Shown: piece by piece, positions 1 to 10,872 of the stretch
How the letters are laid out: every line of letters begins with the position of its first letter
Numbering within the stretch: the stretch's first letter is position 1
Origin: Symbiodinium natans
Taxonomy: Eukaryota > Sar > Dinophyceae > Suessiales > Symbiodiniaceae
NCBI GenBank assembly: GCA_905221605.1
Contig: CAJNDS010001136.1
Location: 318,939-382,938 of the forward strand
Direction: 5' to 3'
DNA length: 64,000 bases
Position numbers and translations under genes: made by a program
Notes under the pieces: generated by a model
Told to the model about the DNA's origin: nothing
Database searches by the model: none
What the model saw: the letters and a program-made list of their open reading frames with translations, nothing else

Positions 1-186
1 GGATAGAAGGTACCTCATTCCCTCATTCCCTCGTAAGAACCAGTGGGGCCGCCTCTGCACATTGCGGTCCCTCGCCCCATACCTCAACACCCAGTGGAAG
101 CCTCGACTCCTACCAACTCTACCCCCCGTTCCCACATTTTTAACCCCAACGCTCCTCAGAAACGCCCGATTCCCTAAACCCTAAGC
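1..186. other. Unique sequence with a dispersed repeat motif
   Basis: No coding signal. The motif at 10-50 (ACCTCATTCCCTC, then AGAACCAGTGGGG) recurs in diverged form at 11846-11885 (ACCTGATTCCCTCAGTCCCT, then AGAACCAGTAGGG), so this is probably the end of a dispersed repeat cut by the window edge. Confidence 0.4.
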
Positions 187-494
187 CCTAAACCCCCAAA
201 GCCCTAAACCCTGAACCCTGAACCCTGAACCCTGAACCCTGAACCCTAAACCCTAAACCCTAAACCCTAAACCCTAAACCCTAGCCCTAAACCCTAAACC
301 CTAGCCCTAAACCCTAAACCCTAAACCCTAAACCCTAAACCCTAAACCCTAAACCCTAAACCCTAAACCCTAAACCCTAAACCCTAAACCCCTAAACCCA
401 TAAACCCTAAACCCTAAACCCTAAACCCTAAACCCTAAACCCTAAACCCTAAACCCTAAACCCTAAACCCTAAACCCTAAACCCTAAACCCTAA
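187..494 (-). repeat. Telomeric-type array (CCCTAAA)n
   Basis: About 40 head-to-tail copies of CCCTAAA with a CCCTGAA block at 206-245 and rare CCCTAGC variants. It is interstitial: non-telomeric sequence precedes it and a candidate exon at 527 follows. C-orientation arrays directly upstream of exons are the rule in this window. Confidence 0.95.
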
Positions 495-526
495 GCCTGC
501 TTGTTGCGCTGTGTTTTTGTGGCAAG

Positions 527-580
527 GTGCGGACCGAGGATGAGGCGCTGCTCATCGAGAAGCCGCGGGAATGGCTCTCA
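527..580 (+). CDS. Candidate exon, unknown gene
   Basis: Eighteen open codons (VRTEDEALLIEKPREWLS) lie between GGCAAG|GTG, an AG|G acceptor with a T-rich stretch before it, and TCA|GTTTCT, a GT donor. The peptide is rich in acidic and basic residues, unlike translated repeats, and the segment sits between a C-orientation array upstream and a G-orientation array downstream, as confirmed exons do. I do not recognise the protein. Confidence 0.4.
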
Positions 581-587
581 GTTTCTT

Positions 588-965
588 GGGTTTAGGGGTT
601 TAGGGTTTAGGGTTTAGGGTGTAGGTTTTAGGGTTTAGGGGTTTAGGGTTTAGGGTTTAGGGTTTAGGGTTTGGGGTTTGGGGTTTAGGGTTTAGGGTTT
701 AGGGGTTTAGGGGTTTAGGGCTTAAGGGCTTAGGGGTTTAGGGGTTTAGGGGTTTAGGGCTTAAGGGCTTAGGGGTTTAGGGGTTTGGGGTTTAGGGTTT
801 AGGGTTCAGGGGTTTAGGGGTTAAGGGTTTAGGGTTTAGGGTTTAGGGTTTAGGGCTTAGGGGTTTAGGGGTTTAGGGGTTTAGGGGTTTAGGGCTTAGG
901 GGTTTAGGGGTTTAGGGGTTTAGGGGTTTAGGGGTTTAGGGGTTTAGGGGTTTAGGGGTTTAGGG
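588..965 (+). repeat. Degenerate telomeric array (TTTAGGG)n with GGTTTAGG variants
   Basis: G-orientation array with many 8-bp units (TTTAGGGG) and CTTAGGG or CTTAAGGG variants. It faces the C-orientation array at 187-494 across the candidate exon at 527-580. Confidence 0.9.
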
Positions 966-1847
966 TTGAGCCTTTACGGACATTGAGGGTTGTGCATGGG
1001 GTGCGTGTGTGGGTGGGTGTGTGAAGGGTGGAAACCGAGCAGGGTTGTGCTTCAGGAGCTCAGGTTCGGGCCTTGGGGAGCCAACAGGGATCTTCTGAGT
1101 GAGCCTATGTTATGAAGTTCTTATACTATGAACCTTGTATGTCATGATGATATGATATGAATAAATCACTTGATTCGTATATTAGTATTATGTATGTATA
1201 TTCTTACAGTACGATATGAATATATTAATTTTAAGGGGCTGCGCCCATGGGCGGGCAGCGCACGCAGAAGCCCGGGGCGAGCAGTTTCTAAGCATGTTGA
1301 GCTCCCTTAAAATCTCTAAGCGTTAAGTTTCTAAGCATTTTCAGGCCCCTAAACTCCCTTCAAATCTCTAAGCGTTTGAGGCTCCTAGACTCCCTTAACG
1401 TTTCTAAAGGCCCCTAAACTCCCTTTTTCCTAGCCCCGGGCTTAGACACGTCGCTTATGCCCGCCCTTTGGGGGGCCATGCTCCTGATGCGCCCCCGGGG
1501 TCCCGCCCCGGGAGCCGCTGATGCTCCTGATGCGCGCCTGGGGGTCCCGGGCTGGACCCGCTGATGCTCATGATGCGCGCCCTCTGGGGGCCTCCGTGGC
1601 GACGCAAAAAACCACGGAAAAAAAACCGTTCACCGGCGGCACGCGGGGGTCGGCGGCACTGGCGTCCGGCCTAATTCTGCTTCGCAGAAGGCCAGAGGCC
1701 AGCAAGGCTATTCCCGGGACGACACGGGCTAAAAGGTCCGCATTTGCTCGGTCCTTTGGGGACCTCGCGCTGCCCGATTTAATGGCTACCGCCAGTGCCG
1801 CCGACCCCCTCCAAGGGGGGCCAAGGCACTGTGGGCTCCGGCCGCGG

Positions 1848-1885
<38 letters not shown>

Positions 1886-2100
1886 TATATGCGCAGGGCT
1901 TGGTCAGGTTGTAGAGTTCAGGGGGGCGAAACATGGAGCCCTGATGCGCAGGGAGTTGGGGCTAAACCCCAAATCTAAAACCGCAAACCGCAAACCCGAA
2001 ACCCGCAACCCTGAAACCCCAAACCCCCAAACCCTAAACCCCCGTAACCAGGAGACTTGAACCTGAGGCCTCAACGTACACCCCAAACTCGACACCACAA
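966..2100. other. No supported gene; (TA)n tract and short direct repeats
   Basis: An AT-rich piece lies at 1110-1230. Three direct copies of a motif around GATGCTCCTGATGCGC occur between about 1478 and 1595. A (TA)n microsatellite lies at 1855-1882. A degenerate telomeric stretch runs 1965-2045. The open frame from 1521 crosses the microsatellite and telomeric repeat and is not credible as a protein. Confidence 0.6.
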
Positions 2101-5100
2101 ACCCGAACCCCTAAACCGCCGTAAGCGGGGATGAAGAATGGGACCAGGAGCCATGGGTCCATGAGAAGCATGGCGGGGTGCGTGGGGGGCTTGGGCAAGG
2201 GGAGGGCGGAGCTGGAAGGGCGGAGGGCGGAGCGGGCAGCGGGCGGAGGGGGCGGGCATGCACTGGGGCCCTTTAAAGTCAGCTGAGAAGCCACATCCAT
2301 GGGCCGTGGACCATGAGCCAATGGGGCCAGGAGCCATGGGTCCAGTGGGGGGCGGGGTGCGTGGGGGGTGGGGGTGGGGGCGGTGGGGGTGGGGGTGGGG
2401 GTTGGGGGTGGGGGTGGAGCCATGGGGTCCATGACAAGCGTCGGCGGCGGGGCAGGGTGCGTGCGGGGTGGGGGGGGTTGGGGGTGAGGGGCCATTTTTC
2501 GGACCAGCATTGGCAGCCATGCAGGTCGAGGGATGAAGAATGGGACCAGGAGCCATGGGTCCATGAGAAGCATGGCGGGGTGCGTTGGGTCCATGAGGTG
2601 CATGGGTGCGTGATTCTTAAGGGTTAGGGAGCTGGTTCCATGAGGGGTATGTCAAGGGGATGGAGAGTGGGAGCATGGGCCAGAGGGGAGTAGGCGGAGC
2701 TGGAAGGGCGGAGGGCGGAGCGGGCGGAGCGGGCGGAGGGCCCGGGCATGCACTGGGGCCCTTTAACGTCAGCTGAGAAGCCACATCCATGGGCCGTGGA
2801 CCATGAGCCAATGGGGATGGAGAGTGGGAGCATGGGCCGGGCGGAGGGCGGAGCGGGCGGAGCGGGCGGAGCGGGCGGAGCGGGAGGGCCCGGGCATGGA
2901 TTGGGGCCCTTTAAAGTCAGCTGAGAAGCCACATCCATGGGCCGTAACCATGGGGCCAGGAACCATGGGTTCAGTGGGGGGCGGGGTGCGTGGGGGGTGG
3001 GGGTGGGGGTTGGAAGTGTGGGGTTGGGGGTTGGGGGCAGGGTGCGTCCGGGATGGGGGTGGGGATTGGGGGTTGGGGTGGAGCAGGGGCCATATATATA
3101 GGACCAGCATTGGCAGCCATGCAGGTCGAGGGATGCAGAATGGGACCAGGAGCCAATGGGGCCAGGAGCCATGGGTCCAGTGGGGGGGCGGGGTGTGTGG
3201 GGGAAAGGGTGGGTGGGGTGTGTGGTGATTCTGAAGGGTTAGGGAGCTGGTTCCATGAGGGGTATGTCAAGGGGATGGAGAGTGGGAGCATGGGCCAGAG
3301 GGGAGTAGGCGGAGCTGGAAGGGCGGAGCGGGCGGAGCGGGCGGAGGGCCCTGGGCATGCACTGGGGCCCTTAAAGTCAGCTGGCTTCGAGAAGCCACAT
3401 CCATGGGCCGTGGACCATGAGCCAATGGGGCCAGGAGCCATGGGTTCAGTGGGGGGCGGGGTGCGTGGGTGGGGGTGGGGCTTGGGGGTTGGGGGTGGCA
3501 GGGCGTACGGCATGGGGGTTTCTCAAGGGTTAGGGAGCTGGTTCCATGAGGGGTATGTCAAGGGGATGGAGAGTGGGAGCATGGGCCAGAGGGGAGTAGG
3601 CGGAGCTGGAAGGGCGGAGGGCGGAGCAGGCGGAGCGGAGCGGGCGGAGGGCCCGGGCAGCACTGGGGCCCTGTAAAGTCCGCTGAGAAGCATGGGCCGT
3701 GGACCAAGCCAGTGGGGGGTGGGGGTGGGGGTTGGAGGTGTGGGTGGGTGGGGGTGGGGGTTGGGGGTTGCGTATGGGATGGGGTGGGGGTTGGGGGTTG
3801 GGGTGGAGCAGGGGCCATAAATAGGACCAGCATTGGCAGCCATGCAGGTCGAGGAGCCACGGGTCCAGTGGGCGGGGTGCGTGGGGGGTGGGGGTGGGAG
3901 TGGAAAGGGTGGGGTGTGTGGTGATTCTGAAGGTTAGGGAGCTGGTTCCATGAGGGGTATGTCAAGGGGATGGAGAGTGGGAGCATGGGCCAGAGGGGAG
4001 TAGGCGGAGCGAGCGGGCGGAGCGGGCGGAGCGGGCGGAGGGCCCGGGCATGCACTGGGGCCCTTTAAAGTCAGCTGAGAAGCCACATCCATGGGCCGTG
4101 GACCATGAGCCAATGGGGCCAGGAGCCATGGGTTCAGTGGGGGGCGGGGTGCGTGAGGGGTGGGGGTGGGGGTTGGAAGTGTGGGTGGGTGGGGGTGGGG
4201 GTGGGGGTTGGGGGTGGCAGGGTGCGTACGGTATGGGGGTGGGGGTTGGGGGTTGGGGTGGAGCAGTGGCCATATAGGGACCAGCATGGTCAAAAAAATC
4301 AGAATGGGAGCCATGAGTCCAGTGGGGGGGCGGGGTGTGTGGGGGGTGGGGGTGGGGGTTGGAGTGTGGAAAGGGTGGGGTGTGTGGTGATTCTTAAGGG
4401 GTTAGGGAGCTGGTTCCATGAGGGATGGAGAGTGGGAGCATGGGCCAGAGGGAAGTAGGCGGAGCTGGAAGGGCGGAGGGGCGGAGCGGAGCGGAGCGGG
4501 CGGAGGGCCCGGGCATGCACTGGGGCCCTTTAAAGTCAGCTGAGAAGCCACATCCATGGGCCGTGGACCATGAGCCAATGCGGCCAGGAGCCATGGGTTC
4601 AGTGGGGGGCGGGGTGCGTGGGGGGTGGGGGTGGGGGTTGGAAGTGTGGGTGGGTGGGGGTGGGGGTTGGGGGTTGGGGGTGGCAGGGTGCGTACGGTAT
4701 GGGGGTGGGGGTTGGGGGTTGCAGGGGCCATATATAGGACCAGCATTGGCAGCCATGCAGGTCGAGGGATGCAGGGGACCAGGAGCCAATGGGGGTGGGG
4801 GTGGAGTGGGGGGGCGGGGTGCATGGGGGTTGGAAGTGTGGAAAGGGTGGGGTGTGTGGTGATTCTTGGGGGGGGAGTGGGTTCTTGGAGGGGGGGGGGA
4901 GTATGTCGGGGGATGGAGGGCGGATGCACGGGGGTGCGTGGGTGGTGGGGGTAAGGCAAGCGGGCGGCCATGCACTGAGCGCCGGTCGAGCTTGGGATGA
5001 AGAATGGGACCAGGAGCCATGGGTCCATGAGAAGCATGGCGGGGTGCGTGGGGGGCTTGGGCAAGGGAAGGAGTATGCGGAGCGGGAAGGGCGGATGGGC

Positions 5101-5335
5101 GGGGGGCGGGGTGCGTGGGTGGTGGGGGTAGGGCAAGCGGGCGGGCATGCACTGGGAGGAGCCATGGGTCCATGAGAAGCATGGCGGGGTGCGTGGGGGG
5201 CTTGGGCAAGGGAAGGAGCGGGGGGCGGGGTGCGTGGGTGGTGGGGGTAGGGCAAGCGGGCGGGCATGCACTGGGGGCCGGTCGAGCTTTGGATGGGGTG
5301 GAGTAGGTGGTAGGGGCAATGGGTCTTCACTGACG
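2101..5335. repeat. G-rich compound minisatellite, about 3.2 kb
   Basis: Irregular tandem repeat with extreme strand asymmetry (G-rich plus strand). Units of roughly 150-490 bp share a conserved core, CCCTTTAAAGTCAGCTGAG followed by AAGCCACATCCATGGGCCGT, found near 2270, 2760, 2908, 3370, 3670, 4061 and 4527. Between cores lie GGGGGTGGGGGT stretches and the block GAGAAGCATGGCGGGGTGCG. Long proline- or glycine-rich open frames on both strands follow from this composition and are not genes. Confidence 0.9.
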
Positions 5336-5593
5336 CCGCCCCCCTAGGGGTCGGCGGATATCACAGTAGAACAGTATATTAATATATGGTTTTAGATTGA
5401 TGATTTATTATCTTATGCTATTACCTCATTCTTCTAGCTTAGTAGAGAATTTTGGGCATGGGCATTCTTAGGGGCGTAGCGCTGCTCAGCAAGGCACTCG
5501 AATGCAAGACGTGCCATGGACGAGCCCGTGGAAGCCTTCTGAGCACGGAGTCCCTCTAGCTGCGGGAATCTGACCTGACTTATAGACCCGAAA

Positions 5594-5690
5594 TTTGGGT
5601 ATGTTCCCCGTTATACTAACAGTCCTTAATCGGGAGTATACTAGGGGAGTACTACAATCCCTACTAAGGACCGTTAGAATAAGCGGTGAC
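5594..5690. mobile_element. MITE-like foldback element, family 1 copy 1
   Basis: Inverted arms around TATACTAACAGTCCTTAATC and its complement near CTAAGGACCGTTAGAATAAG, separated by about 30 bp. It belongs to the family whose best copies begin TTGGGATGTTCCCCCTTATA and end with the reverse complement. No coding capacity. Confidence 0.75.
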
Positions 5691-5739
5691 CTGATGTCTT
5701 ATAGATCCACCCAAGGCGTCCTAGGTCAGTACACCGTTG

Positions 5740-5995
5740 CCCCTAAACTCTAGACCCTAAATGCTGAACCCTAAACCCTAAACCCTAAACCCCAAACCCT
5801 AAACCCTAAACCCTAAACTCTAAACCGCAATTGGCGAGGACTGGAGACATGTCGGGTGTAGCGAGCTTTGGTCCACAGAGTTTCATCAGCTGCGGGGTTT
5901 AGAGGTCCCCTAAACCCTAAGCCCTAAGCCCTAAGCCCTAAACCCTAAACCCTAAACCCTCAACCCTAAACCCGAAGCCCTAAACCCTAAGCCTC
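5740..5995 (-). repeat. Two C-orientation telomeric arrays
   Basis: (CCCTAAA)n at 5745-5830 and a degenerate array with CCCTAAG variants at 5908-5995, separated by 75 bp of unique GC-rich sequence in which I cannot identify an exon. Confidence 0.85.
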
Positions 5996-6009
5996 AAGCA
6001 TCCAGAGCT

Positions 6010-6040
6010 GTGGGGGGGCGCCGAGGAGATCGTGCCAAAG
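6010..6040 (+). CDS. Candidate exon, unknown gene
   Basis: Frame reads LWGGAEEIVPK and ends at AAG|GTGAGC, a textbook GT donor. An AG|G acceptor is possible at 6025 (GCCGAG|GAG). The frame stays open past the donor for 28 more codons to a stop near 6128, so it may not be spliced there. C-orientation array upstream, G-orientation array (6129-6206) downstream. Confidence 0.35.
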
Positions 6041-6719
6041 GTGAGCACGCACAGCCACATGCCCCGGTCACCGAAGTATCGCTTGGAGGCACCCGAGTTG
6101 CCTCAACTTGGGGATGCTTGGGAATAATTAGGGTTTAGGGTTTAGGGTTTAGGGTTTAGGGTTTAGGGTTTAGGGTTTCAGGGTTTAGGGTTTAGGGTTT
6201 AGGGTTCAGATTCCTAAGGAGCAGCTAAAATTTCCGTTTTTGCTAGGGTTCCATGCTCAGTTTTCCTAAACCCTTAACCCACGACCCTAACCCTAAACCC
6301 TAAACCTTAAACTTTTGGAAGTATATGATATTCTGCTGAAAGCCGATTTTTTATTGATTAGAAGGGAATAAAGTTTTTTTTCAACTTCAGGTCGAACATG
6401 GTTTTGAAGCAAAACATGAGAATACTACACATTGTACAGTTGTTATTCAAACAGATGAAGCCAACACCAATCATATGGATATAGCGTTTGATCTAGAATG
6501 GAAATTCATGCGATACTTAAATACAACATATTTTATTTCCAGAAAAAAGAAGAACAAAAGTGCAAACTCGTTTTGAGCCACTTTTTCAAGATTTTTGGGG
6601 AGGCATATTCCTTTTGCTTGGGGCGTGGGGCAAGAAGGATGATGACAGTGGTGTGAACCGTGGGAATGGAGTTTGGCGAGTCTGGATTGCCTATGTCTTC
6701 GATGGGAGGGGTGGTGGTG

Positions 6720-6866
6720 AGGGAGTATCTGCGGTGATGATTGGGGGGTACGCAATGATGAAGCACATGGAGCGGGGTACAGCGAGCACCACGAGCACTA
6801 CTACATGAGCTTCGGTTTCACTACTGGCGATCTCCTCATGAGTACTGTTAAACGGACCTGGGTCTG
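6720..6866 (+). CDS. Candidate coding segment, unknown; two competing frames
   Basis: One frame reads ICGDDWGVRNDEAHGAG then YSEHHEHYYMSFGFTTGDL, which looks protein-like. An overlapping frame (6560-6808) reads VWRVWIAYVFDGRGGGEGV and is also protein-like. I cannot choose between them or name a family. The segment lies in a repeat-free stretch of about 550 bp between telomeric arrays, as expected for exonic sequence. Confidence 0.3.
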
Positions 6867-7082
6867 GAGGTGCGGCCCTAAACCTTTTCAACCCTGAGCC
6901 TAAAACCCTAAACCCTGAACCCGAAACCCGAAACCCCAAACTTTCTTAACCCGAAACCGTGAGCTCTGAACCCTGAGCCCGAAGCCAGGCAGGCTCAACT
7001 AACCCCAAGGCTTTTAAAGCCGGTGCGGCTTGGGGGTTAAGGTTTAGGGGTGAGAGTTGCTTAGTAATGGTTCCTGCTACCA

Positions 7083-7230
7083 GGAACCCTTACCTCTAAA
7101 CCTTAAACCCTAAGCCCGAAACCCGAAACCCTAAACCCGAAACCCTAAACCCTAAACCCTAAACCCTAAACCCTAAACCCTAAACCCTAAACCCTAAACC
7201 CTAAACCCTAAACCCTAAACCCCACCCCGC
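7083..7230 (-). repeat. C-orientation telomeric array
   Basis: (CCCTAAA)n with some CCCGAAA units, directly upstream of the candidate exon at 7274. Confidence 0.95.
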
Positions 7231-7273
7231 CTTCCCTCAGCTCAGCTCTAGAGCATCGGCCTGAGCTGCTCAG

Positions 7274-7322
7274 AATCTCTCGACCGCGAACGTGGATGAC
7301 TTCATCTCGGCCTGGGAAGCAG
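7274..7322 (+). CDS. Candidate exon, unknown gene
   Basis: Reads NLSTANVDDFISAWEA between CTCAG|AAT and GCAG|GTCGCA. It is flanked by a C-orientation array upstream (7083-7230) and a G-orientation array downstream (7364-7410), the same arrangement as exons of genes A and C. Product unknown. Confidence 0.4.
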
Positions 7323-7679
7323 GTCGCACGGAGGGTTCAGAGGGCCAAGTAAAGGGGTGTAGGGGAGTAGGGGTTTAGGGTATAGGGTTTAGGGTTTAGG
7401 GTTTAGGGTTGATCACTACCAGTATTCCCTTATCTGGTCCCCTTAAATTGAAGCCACAATATCCCCCCAAAACCCTATTCTAAATATGAAGGCCCCTAGA
7501 GTATGCTGGGTCGACCCTTCACTTTGAGCCTGAAACCTAGGTGTCCTTGGGTGTTGTTCTTAATCAGGATCCTCTTACGGAAGTATGTGGTTGGATCATA
7601 GGGTTCAGTAGAAGTTGACAACACGGTTTGCCCAAAGTGGATGCCAATCTCAAGCCGCTTCCACTTCAAACGTTTAGCT

Positions 7680-8312
7680 AAACCCTAAACCCTAAACCCT
7701 AAACCCTAAACCCTAAACCCTAAACCCTAAACACCCTCGCCAGAGAAATCCACCTAGTCAAATACGCACCGAGGTAGGCCCTTGGAACATTGTGTATGTT
7801 CCCCTTGTTTTTGTTTGAGAGAATCATCTTTCGGAATATTTTTCAGAGGCTTTTGAGGGCCATCCTAGGCACTGGCATGTCGGTCCGTGGGTGTTCTGGT
7901 GGGGACACGAGTAACAACAACAACTGTACTCCCCCCCCTTCATGTTGGGTCTCACCAGGTTTTGGGTTTGAACCCTAAACCCTAAACCCTAAATCCTGAA
8001 CCCTAAACCCTAAACCCTAAACCCTGAACCCTGAACCCTGAACCCTGAACCCTGAACCCTGAACCCTGAACCCTGAACCCTGAACCCTGAACCCTAAACC
8101 CTGAACCCTAAACCCTAAACCCCAAACCCTAAACCCTAAACTCCCAGAGCTCAAATCATCCAGGCCGTCTTCGGCCATACCTTATCTCGTCGGCAAGGCC
8201 GGCTTTCATTGCATATCTTCCTTTATTGAGTTTGCAAGGATCCCTAAACCCTAAACCCTAAAGCCTAAAGCCTAAAGCCTAAACCCTAAACCCTAAACCC
8301 TAAACCCTAAAC
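7680..8312 (-). repeat. Series of C-orientation telomeric arrays
   Basis: Arrays at 7680-7732, 7972-8137 and 8243-8312. The middle one has a homogenised CCCTGAA block (about 8021-8095), which suggests local tandem expansion of one mutated unit. The unique stretches between them (7740-7970, 8140-8240) show no exon I would defend. Confidence 0.9.
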
Positions 8313-8610
8313 CCATCTTTATGAATATGCAGCCGTAGATCTAGGTAGGTCCTTGGGACATTTCACATTTGCCCTGTCTTGGGTTTAAGAGGGTCATATG
8401 TGTGAATAGTTTTCAGGGGTTTGAAGGGCTAACCCTAGAGGTTGTGCTTACACCCGTTCTTAGGGTTGTGGGTTGGAACTTACACGGCTGGTACAAGGCA
8501 CTGCAAACCTGGGTTTGGGGTTTGGGGTTTAGGGTGTAGGGTTTAGGTACTTTGGGACACGCGGGGGATGTTTTTTCTTCAGGTTGCGTCGACCAGACAT
8601 AGTCGTTCAG

Positions 8611-8729
8611 AATTTTGGGAAGCTCGCCAGCCCGCGCTCTTAATACGCGTTCATTGCTGTTGATGCTGATCACTGTGCTCATGAATATCGTCGCTGTGAT
8701 AATGTATTCCATTCTTCAACTTGTCCTCG
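8611..8729 (+). CDS. Candidate exon with a transmembrane helix
   Basis: Reads ...ARALNTRSLLLMLITVLMNI then VAVIMYSILQLVL, a hydrophobic run of about 22 residues. Acceptor GTTCAG|AAT, donor CTCG|GTGAGTAC (strong consensus). Probably a membrane protein; family unknown. The frame also stays open beyond the donor to 8935. Confidence 0.45.
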
Positions 8730-8739
8730 GTGAGTACGA

Positions 8740-9031
8740 GCATGGTGCTCCCGTTGCGAAGAGAGCCTTGGCCTCAGCGGCGCATGCGATTCAGGGCTCC
8801 CAAAACGTACAACTTGGCGAGACAGGTGCTGGGGTCGCGAGTTTGGTGGCAAGTTTCCGGACCTTGAAGCGCAGACGTCTGCCTTGGACAACACCAAGCG
8901 TTCGCGCTACATCAGATCATGCGCCGCGTTCATGAAGCGGCTGGCGGAGTTCCACAGGCTAAGAAGCGTTCTGATTTTCAAACAGCGGCCACTACTGAGA
9001 ATTGGATCAAACAAGCCACGATAGCCTTACG
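8740..9031 (+). CDS. Candidate coding segment, unknown
   Basis: A frame two bases off the upstream exon is open for about 95 codons to TAG at about 9030. It contains EFGGKFPDLEAQTSALDNTK followed by RSRYIRSCAAFMKRLAEFHR. The charged, leucine-spaced composition looks genuine. The overlapping frame from 8615 is also open here, so either a splice or a frameshift separates them. No family recognised. Confidence 0.35.
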
Positions 9032-9075
9032 CACCACAGTCCCAGAGCTGTCTTCGAGATCCATCCGGTGTTCAT

Positions 9076-9103
9076 GGCAGTGGGGGGGGGGGGGGGGGGG
9101 GGG
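9076..9103 (+). repeat. Poly-G run
   Basis: Roughly 22 consecutive G after TGGCAGT. One of many G or C homopolymer runs of ten or more in the non-coding part of the window. Confidence 0.9.
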
Positions 9104-9239
9104 CGGTCCTGGCCCAAGTCCAGACCGTTTCCGCGGGCCCTTAAACTGAACCGTGAAACCTGCACTACATAACTCCGTGTGAGCATTTCTTCCGCCCAAA
9201 ACCACTCACCACGAACACCCGGATATGCACTCAACTGAA

Positions 9240-9566
9240 AGGGTCTAGGGTCTAGGGTCTAGGGTCTAGGGTTTAGGGTTTAGGGTTTAGGGTTTAGGGT
9301 TTAGGGTTTAGGGTTTAGGGTTTAGGGTTTAAGGTTTAGGGTGTGAGCCTAAACCCTAAACCCGAAAGCCTAAACCCTAAACCCAAAGCCCAAAACCCTA
9401 AACCCTAAACCCTAAACCCTAAACCCTAAACCCTAAACCCTAAACCCTAAACCCTAAACCCTAAACCCTAAACCCTAAACCCTAAACCCTAAACCCTAAA
9501 CCCTAAACCCTAAACCCTAAACCTAAACCCTAAACCTTAAACCTTAAACCCTAAACCCTAAACCCT
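9240..9566. repeat. Facing telomeric arrays
   Basis: G orientation at 9240-9345 (starting with TCTAGGG variants), then C orientation at 9346-9566 with near-perfect CCCTAAA units at 9396-9520. The direct inversion at about 9345 would form a long hairpin if transcribed. Confidence 0.95.
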
Positions 9567-9639
9567 AGACAGCTGCTTGGAGGGCGTCCATGCCGATCTC
9601 CGGGGGCCACCTTCGGCAGCTGACAGGCCGACTTCGGCT

Positions 9640-9835
9640 TTGGGGTTTAGAGGTTAGAGTTTAGAGGTTAGGGGTTTAGGGTTTAGGGCTTTAGGGCTTT
9701 AGGGCTTTAGGGCTTTAGGGCTTTAGGGCTTTAGGGCTTTAGGGCTTTAGGGCTTTAGGGCTTTAGGGCTTTAGGGCTTTGGGGTTTGGGGTTTCGGGTT
9801 TAGGGTTTTAGGGGTTAGGGTTTAGGGTTTAGGGA
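9640..9835 (+). repeat. 8-bp variant array (GGCTTTAG)n
   Basis: About 14 identical octamers at roughly 9680-9780, flanked by TTTAGGG units. The telomeric heptamer has gained one base and been homogenised. Confidence 0.9.
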
Positions 9836-10363
9836 TCCGCGACCTTGCTCTTAGGATTTAGGCGTTTCGTGGTCTATGGGTTTTGGGTTTGGGCGTTCAG
9901 GCTTTATGGGGGCTTAGGGCTAAGCATGCAACAAGGACGCTGCAGGCCTTAGGGGTCCAGGGTTTAGGGGGGTTAAGGGTTTAGGAATCAAGCCATGGCG
10001 TAAGGGTTCAGGGTGTGGGGGTCTAGGGTAGGGTTTGCAGCTCAACCCTATACCCTAAACCCTAAACCCTAAACCCTAAACCCTAAACCCTAAACCCTAA
10101 ACCCTAAACCCTAAGGGACCGGGCCGACGTTCAGATGTTGAGGTGTTTGGGTTCCGTCTCGAAAGGTTTCGGAAGCCCATCCCTCATCAAAGGCCACTCC
10201 AAGCCCGCGACCCCAAAGACACTTCCCCCACTAAGCCCTACACGCGAAGCGCTAAACCCCACACCCTTAAGCACAAAAACCCTAAACCCTAAACCCTAAA
10301 CCCTAAACCCTAAACCCTAAACCCCAAAGAAGCGACCCCCCCAAAGCCAAGCTGTGAAGTCAG

Positions 10364-10421
10364 GCTGGGACTTCGTCGAGGTGACCCAAGACCCTGCAGT
10401 GGGGACCCGAGCTGCGCAAGG
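10364..10421 (+). CDS. Candidate exon, unknown gene
   Basis: Reads WDFVEVTQDPAVGTRAAQ after GTCAG|GC. The end is near CAAGG|GTTTTG or at an internal GAG|GTGACC. C-orientation array upstream (10277-10325), G-orientation array downstream (from 10422). Confidence 0.45.
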
Positions 10422-10586
10422 GTTTTGGGGTTTGGGGTTTAGCGTTTAGGGTTTAGGGTTTAGGGTTTAGGGTTCCAAAACCCAAAACCCTACGTCCCAA
10501 AGCCTGGCAGTCTAAATCCAAAACCCAAGCCGAACATCCCAAAACCCCAAACCCTACATGCCAAAAAACACCGCGAAGCCTGAACC

Positions 10587-10805
10587 CCAAACCCCTCAAA
10601 CCCCTCAAACCCCTCAAACCCCTCAAACCCCTCAAACCCCTCAAACCCCTCAAACCCCTCAAACCCCTCAAACCCCTCAAACCCCTCAAACCCCTCAAAC
10701 CCCTCAAACCCCTCAAACCCCTCAAACCCCTCAAACCCCTCAAACCCTCAAACCCTCAAACCCTCAAACCCTCAAACCCTCAAACCCTCAAACCCTCAAA
10801 AACCC
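10587..10805 (-). repeat. 9-bp (CCCCTCAAA)n and 8-bp (CCCTCAAA)n arrays
   Basis: Perfect nonamer repeats to about 10742, then octamers to about 10800. The open frames through them (PQT repeats on plus, GLR repeats on minus) come only from the repeat. Confidence 0.95.
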
Positions 10806-10842
10806 CTCAAGAAACCCTCAAAATCCCTAAACCCCTTCTGTA

Positions 10843-10872
10843 CCCCCCCCCCCCCCCACCCAAAAAAAAAAA
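10843..10872. repeat. Poly-C followed by poly-A tract
   Basis: A run of about 15 C, then ACCC, then about 11 A. A similar C-then-A tract lies at 12696-12733, and a T-then-G tract (its complement) at 24943-24972. Confidence 0.85.

Noticed and set aside
187-494. True chromosome end (left telomere)
   Set aside because: The orientation fits a left end, but non-telomeric sequence precedes it, the array is only about 300 bp, and similar arrays in both orientations occur throughout the window.
2034-5330. Proline-rich or glycine-rich open frames up to 305 codons on both strands
   Set aside because: They lie in the G-rich minisatellite; all six frames stay open there because of composition, and none has a domain or splice context.
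8601-9031. SRCR-, kinase- or other named domain for the segments at 6.7 and 8.6-9.0 kb
   Set aside because: Short resemblances only; cysteine spacing and length do not support any named family.
10453-10830. PQT-repeat and GLR-repeat open frames
   Set aside because: Direct translation of the 9-bp and 8-bp telomere-derived tandem repeats.
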